64,000 nt of DNA from Dyadobacter beijingensis DSM 21582 (GTDB lineage: Bacteria; Bacteroidota; Bacteroidia; Cytophagales; Spirosomataceae): contig NZ_KB907789.1 in the NCBI RefSeq assembly GCF_000382205.1, positions 806,001 through 870,000 of the forward strand. The letters run 5' to 3'. Below, piece by piece: positions 34,107 to 44,166 of this stretch. The position numbers and the translations under genes are program-made. The notes under the pieces were generated by a model, which was given only the letters and a program-made list of their open reading frames with translations, was not told the origin of the DNA and made no database searches. Position 1 is the first letter of the stretch; every line of letters begins with the position of its first letter.

Positions 34107-37034
34107 ATGTCAGCAAACCTGTTTTCGGAATTCTTTCCTTCGGACAAGTCGGCCTGGGAGGAACTGGCCGCGAAAGAGGTAAAAGGGCGGACAGACCTGC
34201 TGGATTCCTGGAAAACGTCGTCGGGGTTGCATTTCAAACCTTACCTGACAGGGGATGACGTAAACTGGAAAGCGGCCGCCGAAATAGCGAAAGCCCAAAA
34301 GCGGACACCCGGCTGGCTGAACCTCAACCTGCTGCCCGATTATCAGCTGCCGCCGATCAGTATCAGTACAGGACCTGAGAGCCTGGCGACCGGCGACCCC
34401 GTTGCCGAACTCGTCACGCTCGTCTCCGCATTTGCCGACACCATGCTGCAAGCCCCGCAGAATGGCTCCAACTGGTCGGAAACATTCGACCGGGTGTGCA
34501 TTACCGTGCCCGTCGGCTGCCAGTACCTCACCGAAATCGCCAAATTACGGGCATTGCGTTACCTGTTGCGGAAAGTCGCCAAGACCTTTGATATCCGCGA
34601 CAGGGCACCGCTCATTCACGGAATTTCCTCGCTCCAGTACGTAGCCGGGCATTCGGATTATACCAACCTCATACGCGCGACCACGCAGGCGATGAGCGCC
34701 GTTATCGGCGGGTGTGATGCCATGACGGTGATGCCTTTCGACACCGATAATGCATTAGCTACCCGGCTGGCAAGCCATATTTCCGCTATCCTGGAACATG
34801 AGAGCTTCTTTTCGAAAGTAGCCGATCCGGCGGCCGGCTCGTATTTGCTGGAAAGTATGACCCGGCAACTGATCGAAGAGGCCTGGGCGCTGTTTTTACA
34901 AAAACATGCCGTTTTCCTGAATGTGCCGGGTAAGATCATACCGGAACCCGCCGGATCGGCTGAGCCTTTCCAGACCGCCGAAGGCATTGCCATCAAACCC
35001 ATTTACACCGAAACCGACGTCCACGACGCTGCACATCTCGCTTTCGGCGCCGGAATGCCGCCTTACCTGCGCGGGCCTTACGCGAGCATGTACCTGGAAC
35101 GCCCTTGGACCATACGCCAGTACGCGGGCTTCTCGACCGCGTCGGAGTCCAATGCATTCTACCGCCGTAACCTCGCCGCAGGCCAAAAAGGCCTGTCCGT
35201 AGCATTCGACCTCGCAACCCACCGCGGCTACGATTCCGATCACCCGCGCGTTACGGGCGATGTAGGCAAAGCCGGCGTAGCGATCGACACGGTGGAAGAC
35301 ATGAAGGTGCTATTCGACCAGATACCGCTCGACCAGATGTCGGTATCGATGACGATGAATGGCGCCGTCATACCCGTAATGGCCTTTTTTATCGTCGCTG
35401 CCGAGGAGCAGGGCGTATTGCCGGACCAACTGACCGGGACGATCCAGAACGACATCCTGAAAGAATTTATGGTCCGGAACACCTACATTTACCCGCCCGG
35501 ACCATCCATGCGCATTGTGGGTGATATTTTCGCTTATGCCTCGCAGCATATGCCGCGCTTCAATTCCATCAGTATCAGCGGGTACCACATGCACGAAGCG
35601 GGTGCACCTGCACATATGGAGCTCGCGTACACGCTTGCGGACGGGCTCGAATACATCCGCACGGGACTCGCCGCCGGCATTGCCATCGACGATTTCGCCC
35701 CGCGCCTTTCGTTTTTCTGGGGCATAGGGATGAACCATTTTATGGAAATTGCCAAAATGCGGGCCGGGCGACTGCTTTGGGCTAAAATCGTGAAGCAGTT
35801 CAGCCCGCAGAATGAAAAATCGCTGATGCTCCGCACGCATTGCCAGACGAGCGGGTACAGTCTCACCGAGCAGGAGCCATTCAATAACATCGCCCGCACG
35901 GCGATCGAAGCAATGGCGGCCGTCATGGGCCACACGCAGTCGCTGCACACCAATTCCTTCGACGAGGCCATCGCATTGCCCACGGATTTTTCGGCGCGCA
36001 TTGCGCGGGATACACAGCTCTATATCCAACACGAAACCGACCTCTGCAAGGCCGTTGACCCGTGGGGAGGCTCCTATTATGTCGAGTATTTAACCATGCA
36101 GCTCGTGGAAAAGGCGTGGGTGCTGATCGAAGAAGTGGAAGCATTGGGCGGCATGACCAGGGCCATCGAAACGGGCCTGCCCAAAATGCGGATCGAGGAG
36201 GCAGCAGCCCGCAAGCAGGCCCGCATTGACGCGGGCAAGGAGGTGATTATAGGTGTAAATCAATTTAAAACCGCTGAAAAAACAGCATTCGACATTCTTG
36301 AAATCGATAATGCCGCGGTCAGACATGCGCAGGTAGCGAGCCTGGAAGCCATTCGCAGCCGGAGAAATTCCGAAGATGTGCACGCTGCACTGCGACGCAT
36401 AACCAATGCCTGCAACGCCGCGGGCGGGAAAGATATGGACACAAACTTGCTGGCGCTGGCCGTGGATGCCGCGCGTAAAAGGGCTACATTAGGGGAAATA
36501 TCCGACGCGATGGAAAAGGAATTCGGGCGTTACCAATCTACTATACGATCTGTTTCCGGCGTTTACCGGGCGGAGGCTTCCGAGGACGAAAACTTCCGGA
36601 AAGCTCGTGAGATGTCCGATGCATTTGCCGCAATGGAGGGCCGCAGACCGCGCATGATGGTTGCCAAGATGGGCCAGGACGGCCACGACCGGGGGGCGAA
36701 AGTAATCGCCACCAGCTTCGCCGACCTCGGTTTCGACGTCGACATCGCGCCGCTGTTCCAGACGCCGCAGGAAGTGGCTTTGCAGGCCATTGAAAACGAC
36801 GTGCACATCGTTGGCGCGTCGAGCCTTGCCGCCGGGCACAAAACGCTTATTCCCGAGCTGATCGCCGCATTGAAGGAACTTGGAAGGGGCGATATAATGG
36901 TCATCGCCGGCGGCGTGATCCCGCAGCAGGACTATGATTTTTTATACAATGCTGGCGTGAAAGGTATTTTTGGCCCCGGAACAGTGATTTCAGTGGCCGC
37001 ACAGGAGATTCTTACCAAGCTGATGGAAGATTAA
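34107..37034 (+). CDS. Methylmalonyl-CoA mutase, shortened small subunit fused to large subunit
   Basis: 975 residues from the ATG at 34107. Residues ~1-290 resemble part of the non-catalytic small subunit MutA: the opening [20 protein letters not shown], then a jump to the second half of the barrel ([68 protein letters not shown]). From ~298 the catalytic MutB barrel begins: [20 protein letters not shown], then [11 protein letters not shown]. The C-terminal ~128 residues are the B12-binding domain with [12 protein letters not shown] (DxHxxG). It interconverts succinyl-CoA and (R)-methylmalonyl-CoA. The catalytic half starts ~40 residues later than separate MutB proteins. It overlaps the convergent KAS gene by 4 bp. 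Confidence 0.92.
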   Translation: MSANLFSEFFPSDKSAWEELAAKEVKGRTDLLDSWKTSSGLHFKPYLTGDDVNWKAAAEIAKAQKRTPGWLNLNLLPDYQLPPISISTGPESLATGDPVAELVTLVSAFADTMLQAPQNGSNWSETFDRVCITVPVGCQYLTEIAKLRALRYLLRKVAKTFDIRDRAPLIHGISSLQYVAGHSDYTNLIRATTQAMSAVIGGCDAMTVMPFDTDNALATRLASHISAILEHESFFSKVADPAAGSYLLESMTRQLIEEAWALFLQKHAVFLNVPGKIIPEPAGSAEPFQTAEGIAIKPIYTETDVHDAAHLAFGAGMPPYLRGPYASMYLERPWTIRQYAGFSTASESNAFYRRNLAAGQKGLSVAFDLATHRGYDSDHPRVTGDVGKAGVAIDTVEDMKVLFDQIPLDQMSVSMTMNGAVIPVMAFFIVAAEEQGVLPDQLTGTIQNDILKEFMVRNTYIYPPGPSMRIVGDIFAYASQHMPRFNSISISGYHMHEAGAPAHMELAYTLADGLEYIRTGLAAGIAIDDFAPRLSFFWGIGMNHFMEIAKMRAGRLLWAKIVKQFSPQNEKSLMLRTHCQTSGYSLTEQEPFNNIARTAIEAMAAVMGHTQSLHTNSFDEAIALPTDFSARIARDTQLYIQHETDLCKAVDPWGGSYYVEYLTMQLVEKAWVLIEEVEALGGMTRAIETGLPKMRIEEAAARKQARIDAGKEVIIGVNQFKTAEKTAFDILEIDNAAVRHAQVASLEAIRSRRNSEDVHAALRRITNACNAAGGKDMDTNLLALAVDAARKRATLGEISDAMEKEFGRYQSTIRSVSGVYRAEASEDENFRKAREMSDAFAAMEGRRPRMMVAKMGQDGHDRGAKVIATSFADLGFDVDIAPLFQTPQEVALQAIENDVHIVGASSLAAGHKTLIPELIAALKELGRGDIMVIAGGVIPQQDYDFLYNAGVKGIFGPGTVISVAAQEILTKLMED

Positions 37035-38227
37035 TTTACACCCGCAAAAACCAGCGAAGTACAGTTCCCACCGAAACCGAAAGAATTGGAAAGCACGTAA
37101 TTCAGGGTATAGTTGCCCTGAAAAGCGGTTACAGGCGCATTTTCGCTTCCGTTAATGGGTTCGCTCACATTCAGGCTCGGGAACAACTCGCCATTTGCAA
37201 TACCGAGAATGCTGAAAATAGCTTCCACAGCCCCGGCTGCACCCAGTGTATGCCCCGTGAACGATTTGGTAGAACTGTAAGGCGGCATTACCTCAAACAA
37301 TTCCCCCATTCCGAAAAACTCCACCTGATCGTTGTTCTGCGTACCGGTCCCGTGCGCATTTACGTAGCCGATCTGCCCTGGCGTAATGCCTGCGGAACGG
37401 ATGGCCTCGTGCATGCAACGGATGGCGCCCGTGGCTTCGTCGGACATGGCAGAAGGGTGGTGCGCATCATTGGCGTTACCAAAGCCGGCGACTTCGGCGT
37501 ATATTTTTTTCCCGGCCGTGAGTTCTTCCGCTTCCAGTACGAGGTATGCCGCGCCTTCGCCGAGGTTTAGACCGTTGCGGTTCATGTCGAACGGTTTGCA
37601 GGGAGCGTCCGAGAGTATCTTCAATGCATTGAAACCATTGACCGTGTATTTGGCCAGACTGTCCACGCCGCCAACAATGGCCCGTTTCACCCGCCCGGAG
37701 CGGATCAGCCGGGCACCGAGCATTATCGCATTCGCGGACGACGAGCAAGCCGTGTTAATGGTGTCGGTAAAACCTTTGATGCGGTACCGCTTGATGAGTT
37801 TCAGGGTATGCGCCGAGCAGCCGTAGGATTCGAGGTATTCGGAGCCTTCCGACTTGTGGTTGGCATCTTCGTACAACTGGTCGGTGAGGCACATGCCGCC
37901 TACCGTGCTGGCGGAAATAAGCGCGGTATCCAGCGAAGAAAGCTGCCCCAAAGTAAGCCCGGCATCAGTGATGGCTTCCGTGAAAGCCTTGTCCGCCAGC
38001 AGGCACGTACGCGTGTAACCTTCCGCGGATTCGAGGCCCTGCGCGGCTTTCAGCGCTTCATTGCTCATCCGCACCTCGCCGAACGGCAGCTGCGACGCGT
38101 AAAGCGATTCAAACCAGGCCACTTTACCAATCCCCGAACGTCCCGCACGCAGGCTTTCGTGATTTTCGCGCACATTGTTGCCAATGGCGGAAATCATGCC
38201 CATACCGGTCACCAGCACCCTTCCCAT
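37031..38227 (-). CDS. Beta-ketoacyl-ACP synthase II-type (FabF-like), pigment/resorcinol locus
   Basis: A 398-residue condensing enzyme with a full Cys161-His292-His326 triad ([36 protein letters not shown]). It extends an acyl-ACP by two carbons. The gene is 6 bp after the ACP gene and is the last of the leftward series, which points to a special role with that ACP rather than primary fatty-acid synthesis. Such KAS proteins occur in aryl-polyene and flexirubin clusters of Bacteroidota. The sequence alone does not tell its chain length or starter. Confidence 0.85.
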   Translation of the reverse strand: MGRVLVTGMGMISAIGNNVRENHESLRAGRSGIGKVAWFESLYASQLPFGEVRMSNEALKAAQGLESAEGYTRTCLLADKAFTEAITDAGLTLGQLSSLDTALISASTVGGMCLTDQLYEDANHKSEGSEYLESYGCSAHTLKLIKRYRIKGFTDTINTACSSSANAIMLGARLIRSGRVKRAIVGGVDSLAKYTVNGFNALKILSDAPCKPFDMNRNGLNLGEGAAYLVLEAEELTAGKKIYAEVAGFGNANDAHHPSAMSDEATGAIRCMHEAIRSAGITPGQIGYVNAHGTGTQNNDQVEFFGMGELFEVMPPYSSTKSFTGHTLGAAGAVEAIFSILGIANGELFPSLNVSEPINGSENAPVTAFQGNYTLNYVLSNSFGFGGNCTSLVFAGVN

Positions 38228-38233
38228 CGAAAA

Positions 38234-38500
38234 TTAAGCAGCTTTTGTATTGGCGAGAATGTACTCGGCCATGTGATTTACATCGACGAGGATTTTGCGC
38301 CCCTCAGCCGGATTGGTGATCTTAATACCATACTCGCGTTCAAGCAGCACCACGAGTTCCAGCGAATCGATGGAATCGAGCCCCAGATCGCCGCCGAAAA
38401 GCGGTTCGTCGTCTTTGATGTCGGCAGGGTTAATGTCGAGCAGGTTCAGGTATTGTACAATTTGCCCTTTAAGAATGGGCTTCAAGCTTTCTATGTCCAT
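38234..38500 (-). CDS. Acyl carrier protein
   Basis: An 88-residue ACP. Ser43 in the LGLDSIDSLELVVLLE helix is the phosphopantetheine site. It is longer and less acidic than housekeeping AcpP (~78 residues), as specialised carriers often are. It lies between the ABC permease gene and the KAS gene, and a phosphopantetheinyl transferase is encoded at the far end of the cluster. Confidence 0.88.
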   Translation of the reverse strand: MDIESLKPILKGQIVQYLNLLDINPADIKDDEPLFGGDLGLDSIDSLELVVLLEREYGIKITNPAEGRKILVDVNHMAEYILANTKAA

Positions 38501-38547
38501 ATTGATTTGTTATTCGCTCTCAAAGTAAGTCGGGCGCTTCTTCAAAC

Positions 38548-39825
38548 TTAAATAATTCTTTCTAACCGTAACTTAAAATATGTTCCAAGTTGACAAAACA
38601 CGATAAAAATGCCCAGAAATGCGAATACCGCCCGCAAATCCTGCCAGCTCCCACCTTTGAGGAACAGCACGTAAAACCCTTCGAGGCACCAGTGCAGGGG
38701 TGAAAAATTGCTGAAAAACTGCATGAAACCCGGCATCACGAACGTCGGTACCAATATGCCCCCTATTGCCCCGAAAATGATGATCGAAATGGCGCCGAAT
38801 CCATTCGCCTGCTGCTCCGTTTTGGCAAATGCGCCGATCATTAAAGCATAACTCACGGCGGCCATACTGCTGATGAAAATCACGGCGATCGTGGCGACGA
38901 CATTGTCGGGCACGCTCAATTTCGGCAGGCCGAGTTTGGGTAAAATCCAGATCCCCATCGAGAAGGTGAGCGCCACCTGCAATGCGGCTACGACCACGTA
39001 CACCGCCATTTTACTGAACATAACCACCATGAATGTCGTAGGCATGGTTTTCAGCCGGAGGAAACTGCCGTTCACACGCTCTTTCACGATATTGCTGCCG
39101 AGCGATACCACCATGAAAAACATGGCGAAAATCGTCCAGGCAGGTACATTATGCTGGGTGGAATTGGGAATGGCCGTGGAATTATTGTTCCGCGCCACGA
39201 TCTGATCGATGCCCACGCGGTTGGAAATCATCTTGTCTTTGAGCTTCGCCGAGCGTTCGGCAATGTCCATATTGGCGTACATCCGGTCGATCATCAGGGA
39301 ATTTTCGATCACGCTCATGTACGACTGGATCACGCTCATGACCGAGTAGCTGTAATTTTCCTGCAAAACGGGATCGTTGTAAAATGCCAGCCTCGGCATC
39401 GACACCTTCTCGCGCGCCGTGGTATCATGTTCCAGGCCGAGATCGTCCATCAGAATGCTGCTCACATCTTCCGCATTACTTTCCAATCCGGCCGAAAACG
39501 TCGCCGGAATGTACAATGCGATCATTTTTCCCCGTGCCAGCAGCTCCGATTTCAACGATTCCTGCGGGATGCCATCCTGCGAGTCGATTTTGAAAAGCCC
39601 CGATTTTTTCAGCAAATCGACAAGCTTAACACCTTCTTTACCCTCGTCCTGGTTCACGACCAGCAGTGGTATCTGGTTCTCGTTCACCATTTTATAGGCA
39701 CTATCCTGAATAATGGTAATGATAAAAACCAGCAGCAGGGGCATCAGGAACATCAAAGTCAGCCCTACCTTGTCGTTCAGGAGCAGGAGCAGTTCTTTGC
39801 GTAACGATGAATATAATTTGAACAT
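38548..39825 (-). CDS. ABC transporter permease (ABC-2 type)
   Basis: A 425-residue ABC-2 membrane protein. One N-terminal segment (VGLTLMFLMPLLLVFIITII) is followed by a long periplasmic loop (~residues 40-230), then five segments, including the conserved NGFGAISIIIFGAIGGILVPTFVMP stretch. It is the usual topology of drug, lipid or polymer exporters. It starts 4 bp after the ATPase gene, so the two form one exporter, presumably of the product of this locus. Confidence 0.88.
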   Translation of the reverse strand: MFKLYSSLRKELLLLLNDKVGLTLMFLMPLLLVFIITIIQDSAYKMVNENQIPLLVVNQDEGKEGVKLVDLLKKSGLFKIDSQDGIPQESLKSELLARGKMIALYIPATFSAGLESNAEDVSSILMDDLGLEHDTTAREKVSMPRLAFYNDPVLQENYSYSVMSVIQSYMSVIENSLMIDRMYANMDIAERSAKLKDKMISNRVGIDQIVARNNNSTAIPNSTQHNVPAWTIFAMFFMVVSLGSNIVKERVNGSFLRLKTMPTTFMVVMFSKMAVYVVVAALQVALTFSMGIWILPKLGLPKLSVPDNVVATIAVIFISSMAAVSYALMIGAFAKTEQQANGFGAISIIIFGAIGGILVPTFVMPGFMQFFSNFSPLHWCLEGFYVLFLKGGSWQDLRAVFAFLGIFIVFCQLGTYFKLRLERII

Positions 39826-39829
39826 AAGC

Positions 39830-40585
39830 TTAATCGCGGTACTCTTCGCCGGTGAGGTTGATGAACAATGTTTGCAGGTTATCTACACCGTGCGCGGTTT
39901 TCAATGCCTGCAAATCACCTGCTGCAATAACCTTTCCATGGTCGATCAGCGCGATATTTTTACAAAATTCCTCCGCCTCCGACATATGGTGCGAAGTATA
40001 AATGATGGTCGTTCCCCCCTCGTTGAGCTGCTGCAAATAACGGATAATGGCATTGCGGCTCTGCACGTCCACGCCTACCGTCGGCTCGTCGAGAAACAGG
40101 ATATCCGGCTCGTGAATAATGCCGATGGCCAGGTTTACGCGGCGTTTCATACCGCCCGAAAACGTCCCTACCTTTTTGTCGCCCGCCTTTTCGAGTCCCA
40201 GCACTTCGAGCAAATGCTCGCGCCGCTCTTCCAGCCGTGTTTTGGAAAGATTGTACATCGCCCCGAAGTAGTCGAGGTTCTGGCGGGGCGTAAGTTCCTG
40301 GTAAAACGCATATTCCTGCGGAACAAACCCGACGCGGCTCTTGCGTTCATAATCTGAATAAGGCGTGCCGTTGCCAAAAAACCGCACATTTCCGGAACTA
40401 ACAGGGATAATACCGCAGAGAATGGAGATCAGCGTCGTTTTGCCTGCGCCGTTTGGCCCCAGCAAACCGAACACGTCCGACTGCACGACGTCCAGCGAAA
40501 CGTCGGAAAGGCTATCCTCCTGGGCGGATTTGTAGCGCTTATAAACTTCCCGGACCTCAATGCACACGTTATCCGTCATATCCAC
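39830..40585 (-). CDS. ABC transporter ATP-binding protein
   Basis: A 251-residue ATPase. Walker A GPNGAGKTT, signature FSGGMKRRVNLAIG, Walker B DILFLDEPTVGVD and switch TSHHMSEAEE are all intact. It is the CcmA/DrrA-like class that pairs with ABC-2 permeases for export. It is flanked by the BtrH-like gene (5 bp upstream) and the permease gene (4 bp downstream). Confidence 0.92.
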   Translation of the reverse strand: MDMTDNVCIEVREVYKRYKSAQEDSLSDVSLDVVQSDVFGLLGPNGAGKTTLISILCGIIPVSSGNVRFFGNGTPYSDYERKSRVGFVPQEYAFYQELTPRQNLDYFGAMYNLSKTRLEERREHLLEVLGLEKAGDKKVGTFSGGMKRRVNLAIGIIHEPDILFLDEPTVGVDVQSRNAIIRYLQQLNEGGTTIIYTSHHMSEAEEFCKNIALIDHGKVIAAGDLQALKTAHGVDNLQTLFINLTGEEYRD

Positions 40586-40590
40586 GCCGC

Positions 40591-41622
40591 TTACCTGCCC
40601 AGCTTCAAGCGGGAAAGTTTTTCAAATGCCTCTTTTTCAACCAGACGGATATCCAGCATCATATCGGCGATTTCTTCAAAATCCTTCTGCTCCGTGAGGC
40701 GCCCTTTGTACACGCCGGCCATTTTAATGGCGCTGGCTCGCCACATATCGCCCGCTTTCGTGAAGTCCTCGGAGATATTCGCCACGCGGTCGTCCTGCAA
40801 ATAGGCTGCGGCCTCTTCCAGGAAAGCCCCGTACAAAAAGCGGAAGCCCCCGCCGCCCGTACCGATCTCCTCCTGCATCCGCACGATCTGGCCCAGATAA
40901 AGGCTCGCTTTGCGCAAGCCCAGTTTATCCCGCCATTTGCGGACGTGGTTGGACGTGTGCCGGATGCCGTTCACACCCGCGAAATTGCCGGGAATGCGCA
41001 GCATATCCCGCACATTGCGCCGGATACCCGACACGACCCCCTTCCGGATCATGTCGTCGGTGATCGGTTTTATTTTTTCGGGGAAATAAATATGACCCTT
41101 GGGAGCGAGCGGGCCCTGCGCAAATCGCACGCGGGAGAGCTCTTCTTTCGAGAGCGAAGTCACGTCTTCCATGACGGGGTCGCTGATGAGATAGCGGCCG
41201 TCTTCCTCTCCGAAAACGATGAGGTTATGGGCGTTGAAATGGAAGCGGTATTCTTTGGGAAAATAAGTGAGGTGAAAAACCCCCACCTGGCAGCCCACGG
41301 GTGCGCCTTCCTTCACTTTCTGGTCCAGAAATGCTTCGGCGGCGGCTGGGTTCGAGAATTTCTTGCGCGTTACCTCCACGCCGAGCGACTTGCAGGTGCG
41401 TTTGAAAATCGCACCGGGCATCGTCCGGAAGGAGATCGCCGGGCCGTTGTTGACCGTCAGAAAGGGAATTTGTATGTAAAACAGGCCGGACCCCATCCCG
41501 AACGCCAGCGGCTCGGTCATGAAATCGAGACCGTGGTAGCGCAGCAATGCGGTGGTCACCCCGTTTTCGCAATGGGCCGTTTGTACGTGGCGGAACGCAT
41601 CCGTTTGACTGTCAATATTCAC
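40591..41622 (-). CDS. BtrH-like protein (BtrH N-terminal plus DUF4872)
   Basis: A 343-residue protein. The N-terminal half has the BtrH_N cysteine-protease-like fold with HCENGVTTALLRYHGLDF near residue 17 (Cys18 probable nucleophile) and the later HFNAHNLIVFGEEDGRYLISDP. The C-terminal half is DUF4872-like. In butirosin synthesis BtrH moves an acyl group from an acyl carrier protein onto an amine. By analogy this protein may transfer an acyl group from the ACP encoded nearby; that is an inference. It is in a tight series with the ABC genes. Confidence 0.83.
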   Translation of the reverse strand: MNIDSQTDAFRHVQTAHCENGVTTALLRYHGLDFMTEPLAFGMGSGLFYIQIPFLTVNNGPAISFRTMPGAIFKRTCKSLGVEVTRKKFSNPAAAEAFLDQKVKEGAPVGCQVGVFHLTYFPKEYRFHFNAHNLIVFGEEDGRYLISDPVMEDVTSLSKEELSRVRFAQGPLAPKGHIYFPEKIKPITDDMIRKGVVSGIRRNVRDMLRIPGNFAGVNGIRHTSNHVRKWRDKLGLRKASLYLGQIVRMQEEIGTGGGGFRFLYGAFLEEAAAYLQDDRVANISEDFTKAGDMWRASAIKMAGVYKGRLTEQKDFEEIADMMLDIRLVEKEAFEKLSRLKLGR

Positions 41623-41626
41623 TGGA

Positions 41627-42025
41627 TCAACCTTTAAAATTTTTCAACTCGCTCACAGTAATGTCGAAAGCCCTGGCGTATTTTTCCAGCTTCCTTTCGC
41701 TCAGATCTTTGAAAACGGATGGTTTGAAGTGTCTTTTGATAAAAAACGGGAAGAAACCCGTGTAGCCTGCCAGGACCGACAAATCCATCAGGCGAAGTTC
41801 CATAAAATAGTATACCGGGCTTTTCTCGCCGTTCGCTACCGCTTTCCGCGCATCTTCCACCCGCTCGTTCACCTCCTCCCAGGCACTGTCCAGCGCCTGC
41901 TTTTTGATATCCCAACCTTTGCTCAACGCGGTTTCGTACTTGCCATCGTCGTTCTTGACGTAGCACACTTCCCGGGTAAATTTGGCGAGCGCGCCGGGGT
42001 CTTGCGGAAGATCCTCCTTTTTCAT
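41627..42025 (-). CDS. Conserved protein of unknown function in the resorcinol locus
   Basis: A 132-residue, mostly helical protein with no signal peptide. A central hydrophobic and aromatic patch (SPVYYFMELRLMDLSVLAGYTGFFPFFIKRHFKPSVF) could touch the membrane or a lipid. The end (LSERKLEKYARAFDITVSELKNFK) looks like a short helical, HTH-like tail. I do not recognise the family. It lies 4 bp before the BtrH-like gene and 56 bp after the KAS III gene. Confidence 0.7.
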   Translation of the reverse strand: MKKEDLPQDPGALAKFTREVCYVKNDDGKYETALSKGWDIKKQALDSAWEEVNERVEDARKAVANGEKSPVYYFMELRLMDLSVLAGYTGFFPFFIKRHFKPSVFKDLSERKLEKYARAFDITVSELKNFKG

Positions 42026-42081
42026 GGTGATGGGCAGCTTTTTGATGGTTTACGATAACGGTGCGCAGGCTCCGATGCCGG

Positions 42082-43230
42082 TCAGCACACGGTCAGCAGG
42101 CAGAACATGTATGAAAAGCGCGAGCTTTCCGGCACTGCAAGCAGTATTTTTTCGCCCTTTTTCAAAGCCCCGCTGTTGAATACCTCTTCCAGCATCATGT
42201 AAATGGACGCCGCACCTACGTTTCCTTTCGTCACGAGGTTGGTGTACCATTTCTCCTTGGGGACCGGCATGCCGTTTTCCTTGAAAAATTCGTCGATTTT
42301 GGCTTCGAAGAAATAGCTGGACAAATGCGGCAGGAAATAGCTCACGTCGTCCATTGTTATTCCTTTCTTAGCCATAATATCCCTGAGCTTGGCGAAACCC
42401 AATTTAACAATTTTTTCGCCCAATAGCTTCACATCCTGCTTGATACTGAAAACGGACTGGTCCTGGATTTCTTCTGCTGTGAAATCTTTGTAGCTTTTCA
42501 AAGTGCCGTCTTCCAGCTTGTCCGCGCCCATGTACATACACGCTTCCACCTCATTCGCGTAGGAACAGCCTTCGATCCAGTCTATTTTCAATGAAATCCC
42601 TTCCTGGTTAGGGGCCGACTCCACGAGAAATGCACCCGCACCGTCGGAAAGCATCCAACGCAGAAAGTCCTTTTCGAATGCGAGATACGGGTTCTTTTCC
42701 AGCTTGACGAGCTGCTGTACCTCGTCCTCGAACTGGTCGGCACGCAGCACAGTCGACAAGCGCTCGGAGGCACAGGAAACCGCCTTTTGCTTCTCGCCCA
42801 GCTTCACGGCCATGTACGCGTATTTGAATGCATGCATCCCCGCGCAGCACACGCCCGAGGGCGAAACCACTTCTATCGACCCGGTCTCGGGCAGGTTGCC
42901 GTGCACCATCGAACCGTGCGATGGCATCAGCTGGTCGGGACTTGACGTGGCGCAGCTCAGCAAGTCCATTTCGCCGATTTCTGCCGGGTTGTTTTTGAAC
43001 AGGTCCTTGATAGCCAGCGCCGCCATTTCTGCATTGGTATGCGTGGGGGTACCGTCTTTGCGAAGCGCGTAATACCTGTTTTTAATGCCATTATTGCGTA
43101 GAACAATGGCTTTTGACTTGGATGGTTTTCCGTTGATGTATCCTAAATATTCTTCCATTTCCTCATTGGAAACAGACTCATTCGGTAAAAATTTGGCAAT
43201 CCTGGTAATATATGCTTCTGACATTATCAT
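42082..43230 (-). CDS. darB: Beta-ketoacyl-ACP synthase III, DarB-like
   Basis: A 382-residue KAS III fold. The triad is Cys129 in VVSPSGVCCAGMHAFKY, a His in SYFLPHLSSYFFE (~residue 290) and an Asn in VTKGNVGAASIYMMLEEVF. DarB-type enzymes join two beta-keto acyl units to the ring of dialkylresorcinols, and directly adjacent DarA aromatises it. I set the start at 43230, where ATG overlaps the DarA stop as ATGA; a second ATG at 43224 is equally possible. The family call rests mainly on motifs plus the neighbouring DarA. Confidence 0.82.
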   Translation of the reverse strand: MIMSEAYITRIAKFLPNESVSNEEMEEYLGYINGKPSKSKAIVLRNNGIKNRYYALRKDGTPTHTNAEMAALAIKDLFKNNPAEIGEMDLLSCATSSPDQLMPSHGSMVHGNLPETGSIEVVSPSGVCCAGMHAFKYAYMAVKLGEKQKAVSCASERLSTVLRADQFEDEVQQLVKLEKNPYLAFEKDFLRWMLSDGAGAFLVESAPNQEGISLKIDWIEGCSYANEVEACMYMGADKLEDGTLKSYKDFTAEEIQDQSVFSIKQDVKLLGEKIVKLGFAKLRDIMAKKGITMDDVSYFLPHLSSYFFEAKIDEFFKENGMPVPKEKWYTNLVTKGNVGAASIYMMLEEVFNSGALKKGEKILLAVPESSRFSYMFCLLTVC

Positions 43231-44138
43231 TTGGTTTCTACACCACAAAAATATTCTTTTTTCTTCTTAATCGCATTGGCGGTAAATGGCGCGATCAGCA
43301 ACCGGTACGCCGTCACCAATACCGGCGCCACCATAAAAAGAGCTACCAGCAGGTAGTACTTGAAAAATCCGACGAGCCGTTTCCGCTTTTCGGGCGTGGT
43401 ACCTTTCGTTTTGATCAGGTTGGCCCAGATCCTGAATAGCTTCTTCGCCCTTCCTTCGATGAAAAGGATGTCGGTAGGTATGGTAATCAGGCCCGTGGAC
43501 ATGATTTCTGTCTGCAAACCGGCGTATTCACGCTTATCGAATGCTCTTTTGACGATCGCCCCGAATCGCGAAGCGCTGCGGATGTCTTCGTCGCTCACGC
43601 CGGGCTTAGGGAAAATGCCCCATTTGCGGTCTTTACGGCCCGTAAGCATCCAATGCAGGATAGTTACGGCGCTGACGAGGTTTGAAACGCGGTCCATCAG
43701 CGGGATATTGCCTACCAGCCTGCCGCCGGCATCGGCAATGAGCTTTTTGATGCTCTCCTGCGAATTGAGCCACATATTCCGGCCGCCTATTACGGTCACG
43801 ATCGGCGTTCCTCCACCAGCCAGACGTTTAAAAGCCTGACTTTTTAAAAACGACGTAACGGGCAGCGAAGGCGACAAAAACCAAGGCTGGTAACCGAGTA
43901 CGATGAGGTCGTATTTTTCGGCTCCAAAATGCAGTGGTTGCAGCTCAATGGGGTCCTCCTGCACGCATTCGGGCATTTTATCGAAAAACTCGTCGGTAGT
44001 CCAGGGAAATACAAAAGGTTTTGCAGGGAAAATTTCCAGTCGCTCTATCGTCTCAGGCGCGAACGGTTGCAGGAACTGATCGATGATTTCATTTAACTGA
44101 CCTGATTGAGAATAGTTTACGACTAAAATATTTTTCAT
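43227..44138 (-). CDS. darA: DarA-type dialkylresorcinol enzyme
   Basis: A 303-residue protein. The N-terminus has a flavodoxin-like start (KNILVVNYSQSGQLNEIID), then LIVLGYQPWFLSPSLPVTSFL and VIGGRNMWLNSQ, the recognisable pattern of DarA (dialkylresorcinol condensing enzyme) proteins. The C-terminus holds one or two membrane segments (YYLLVALFMVAPVLVTAYRLLI). With DarB it makes 2,5-dialkylresorcinols, the alcohol part of flexirubins. Its stop overlaps the next start in ATGA. Confidence 0.83.
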   Translation of the reverse strand: MKNILVVNYSQSGQLNEIIDQFLQPFAPETIERLEIFPAKPFVFPWTTDEFFDKMPECVQEDPIELQPLHFGAEKYDLIVLGYQPWFLSPSLPVTSFLKSQAFKRLAGGGTPIVTVIGGRNMWLNSQESIKKLIADAGGRLVGNIPLMDRVSNLVSAVTILHWMLTGRKDRKWGIFPKPGVSDEDIRSASRFGAIVKRAFDKREYAGLQTEIMSTGLITIPTDILFIEGRAKKLFRIWANLIKTKGTTPEKRKRLVGFFKYYLLVALFMVAPVLVTAYRLLIAPFTANAIKKKKEYFCGVETK

Positions 44139-44166
44139 TGGGGTGCAAATTCCTGTTAATGCATTC

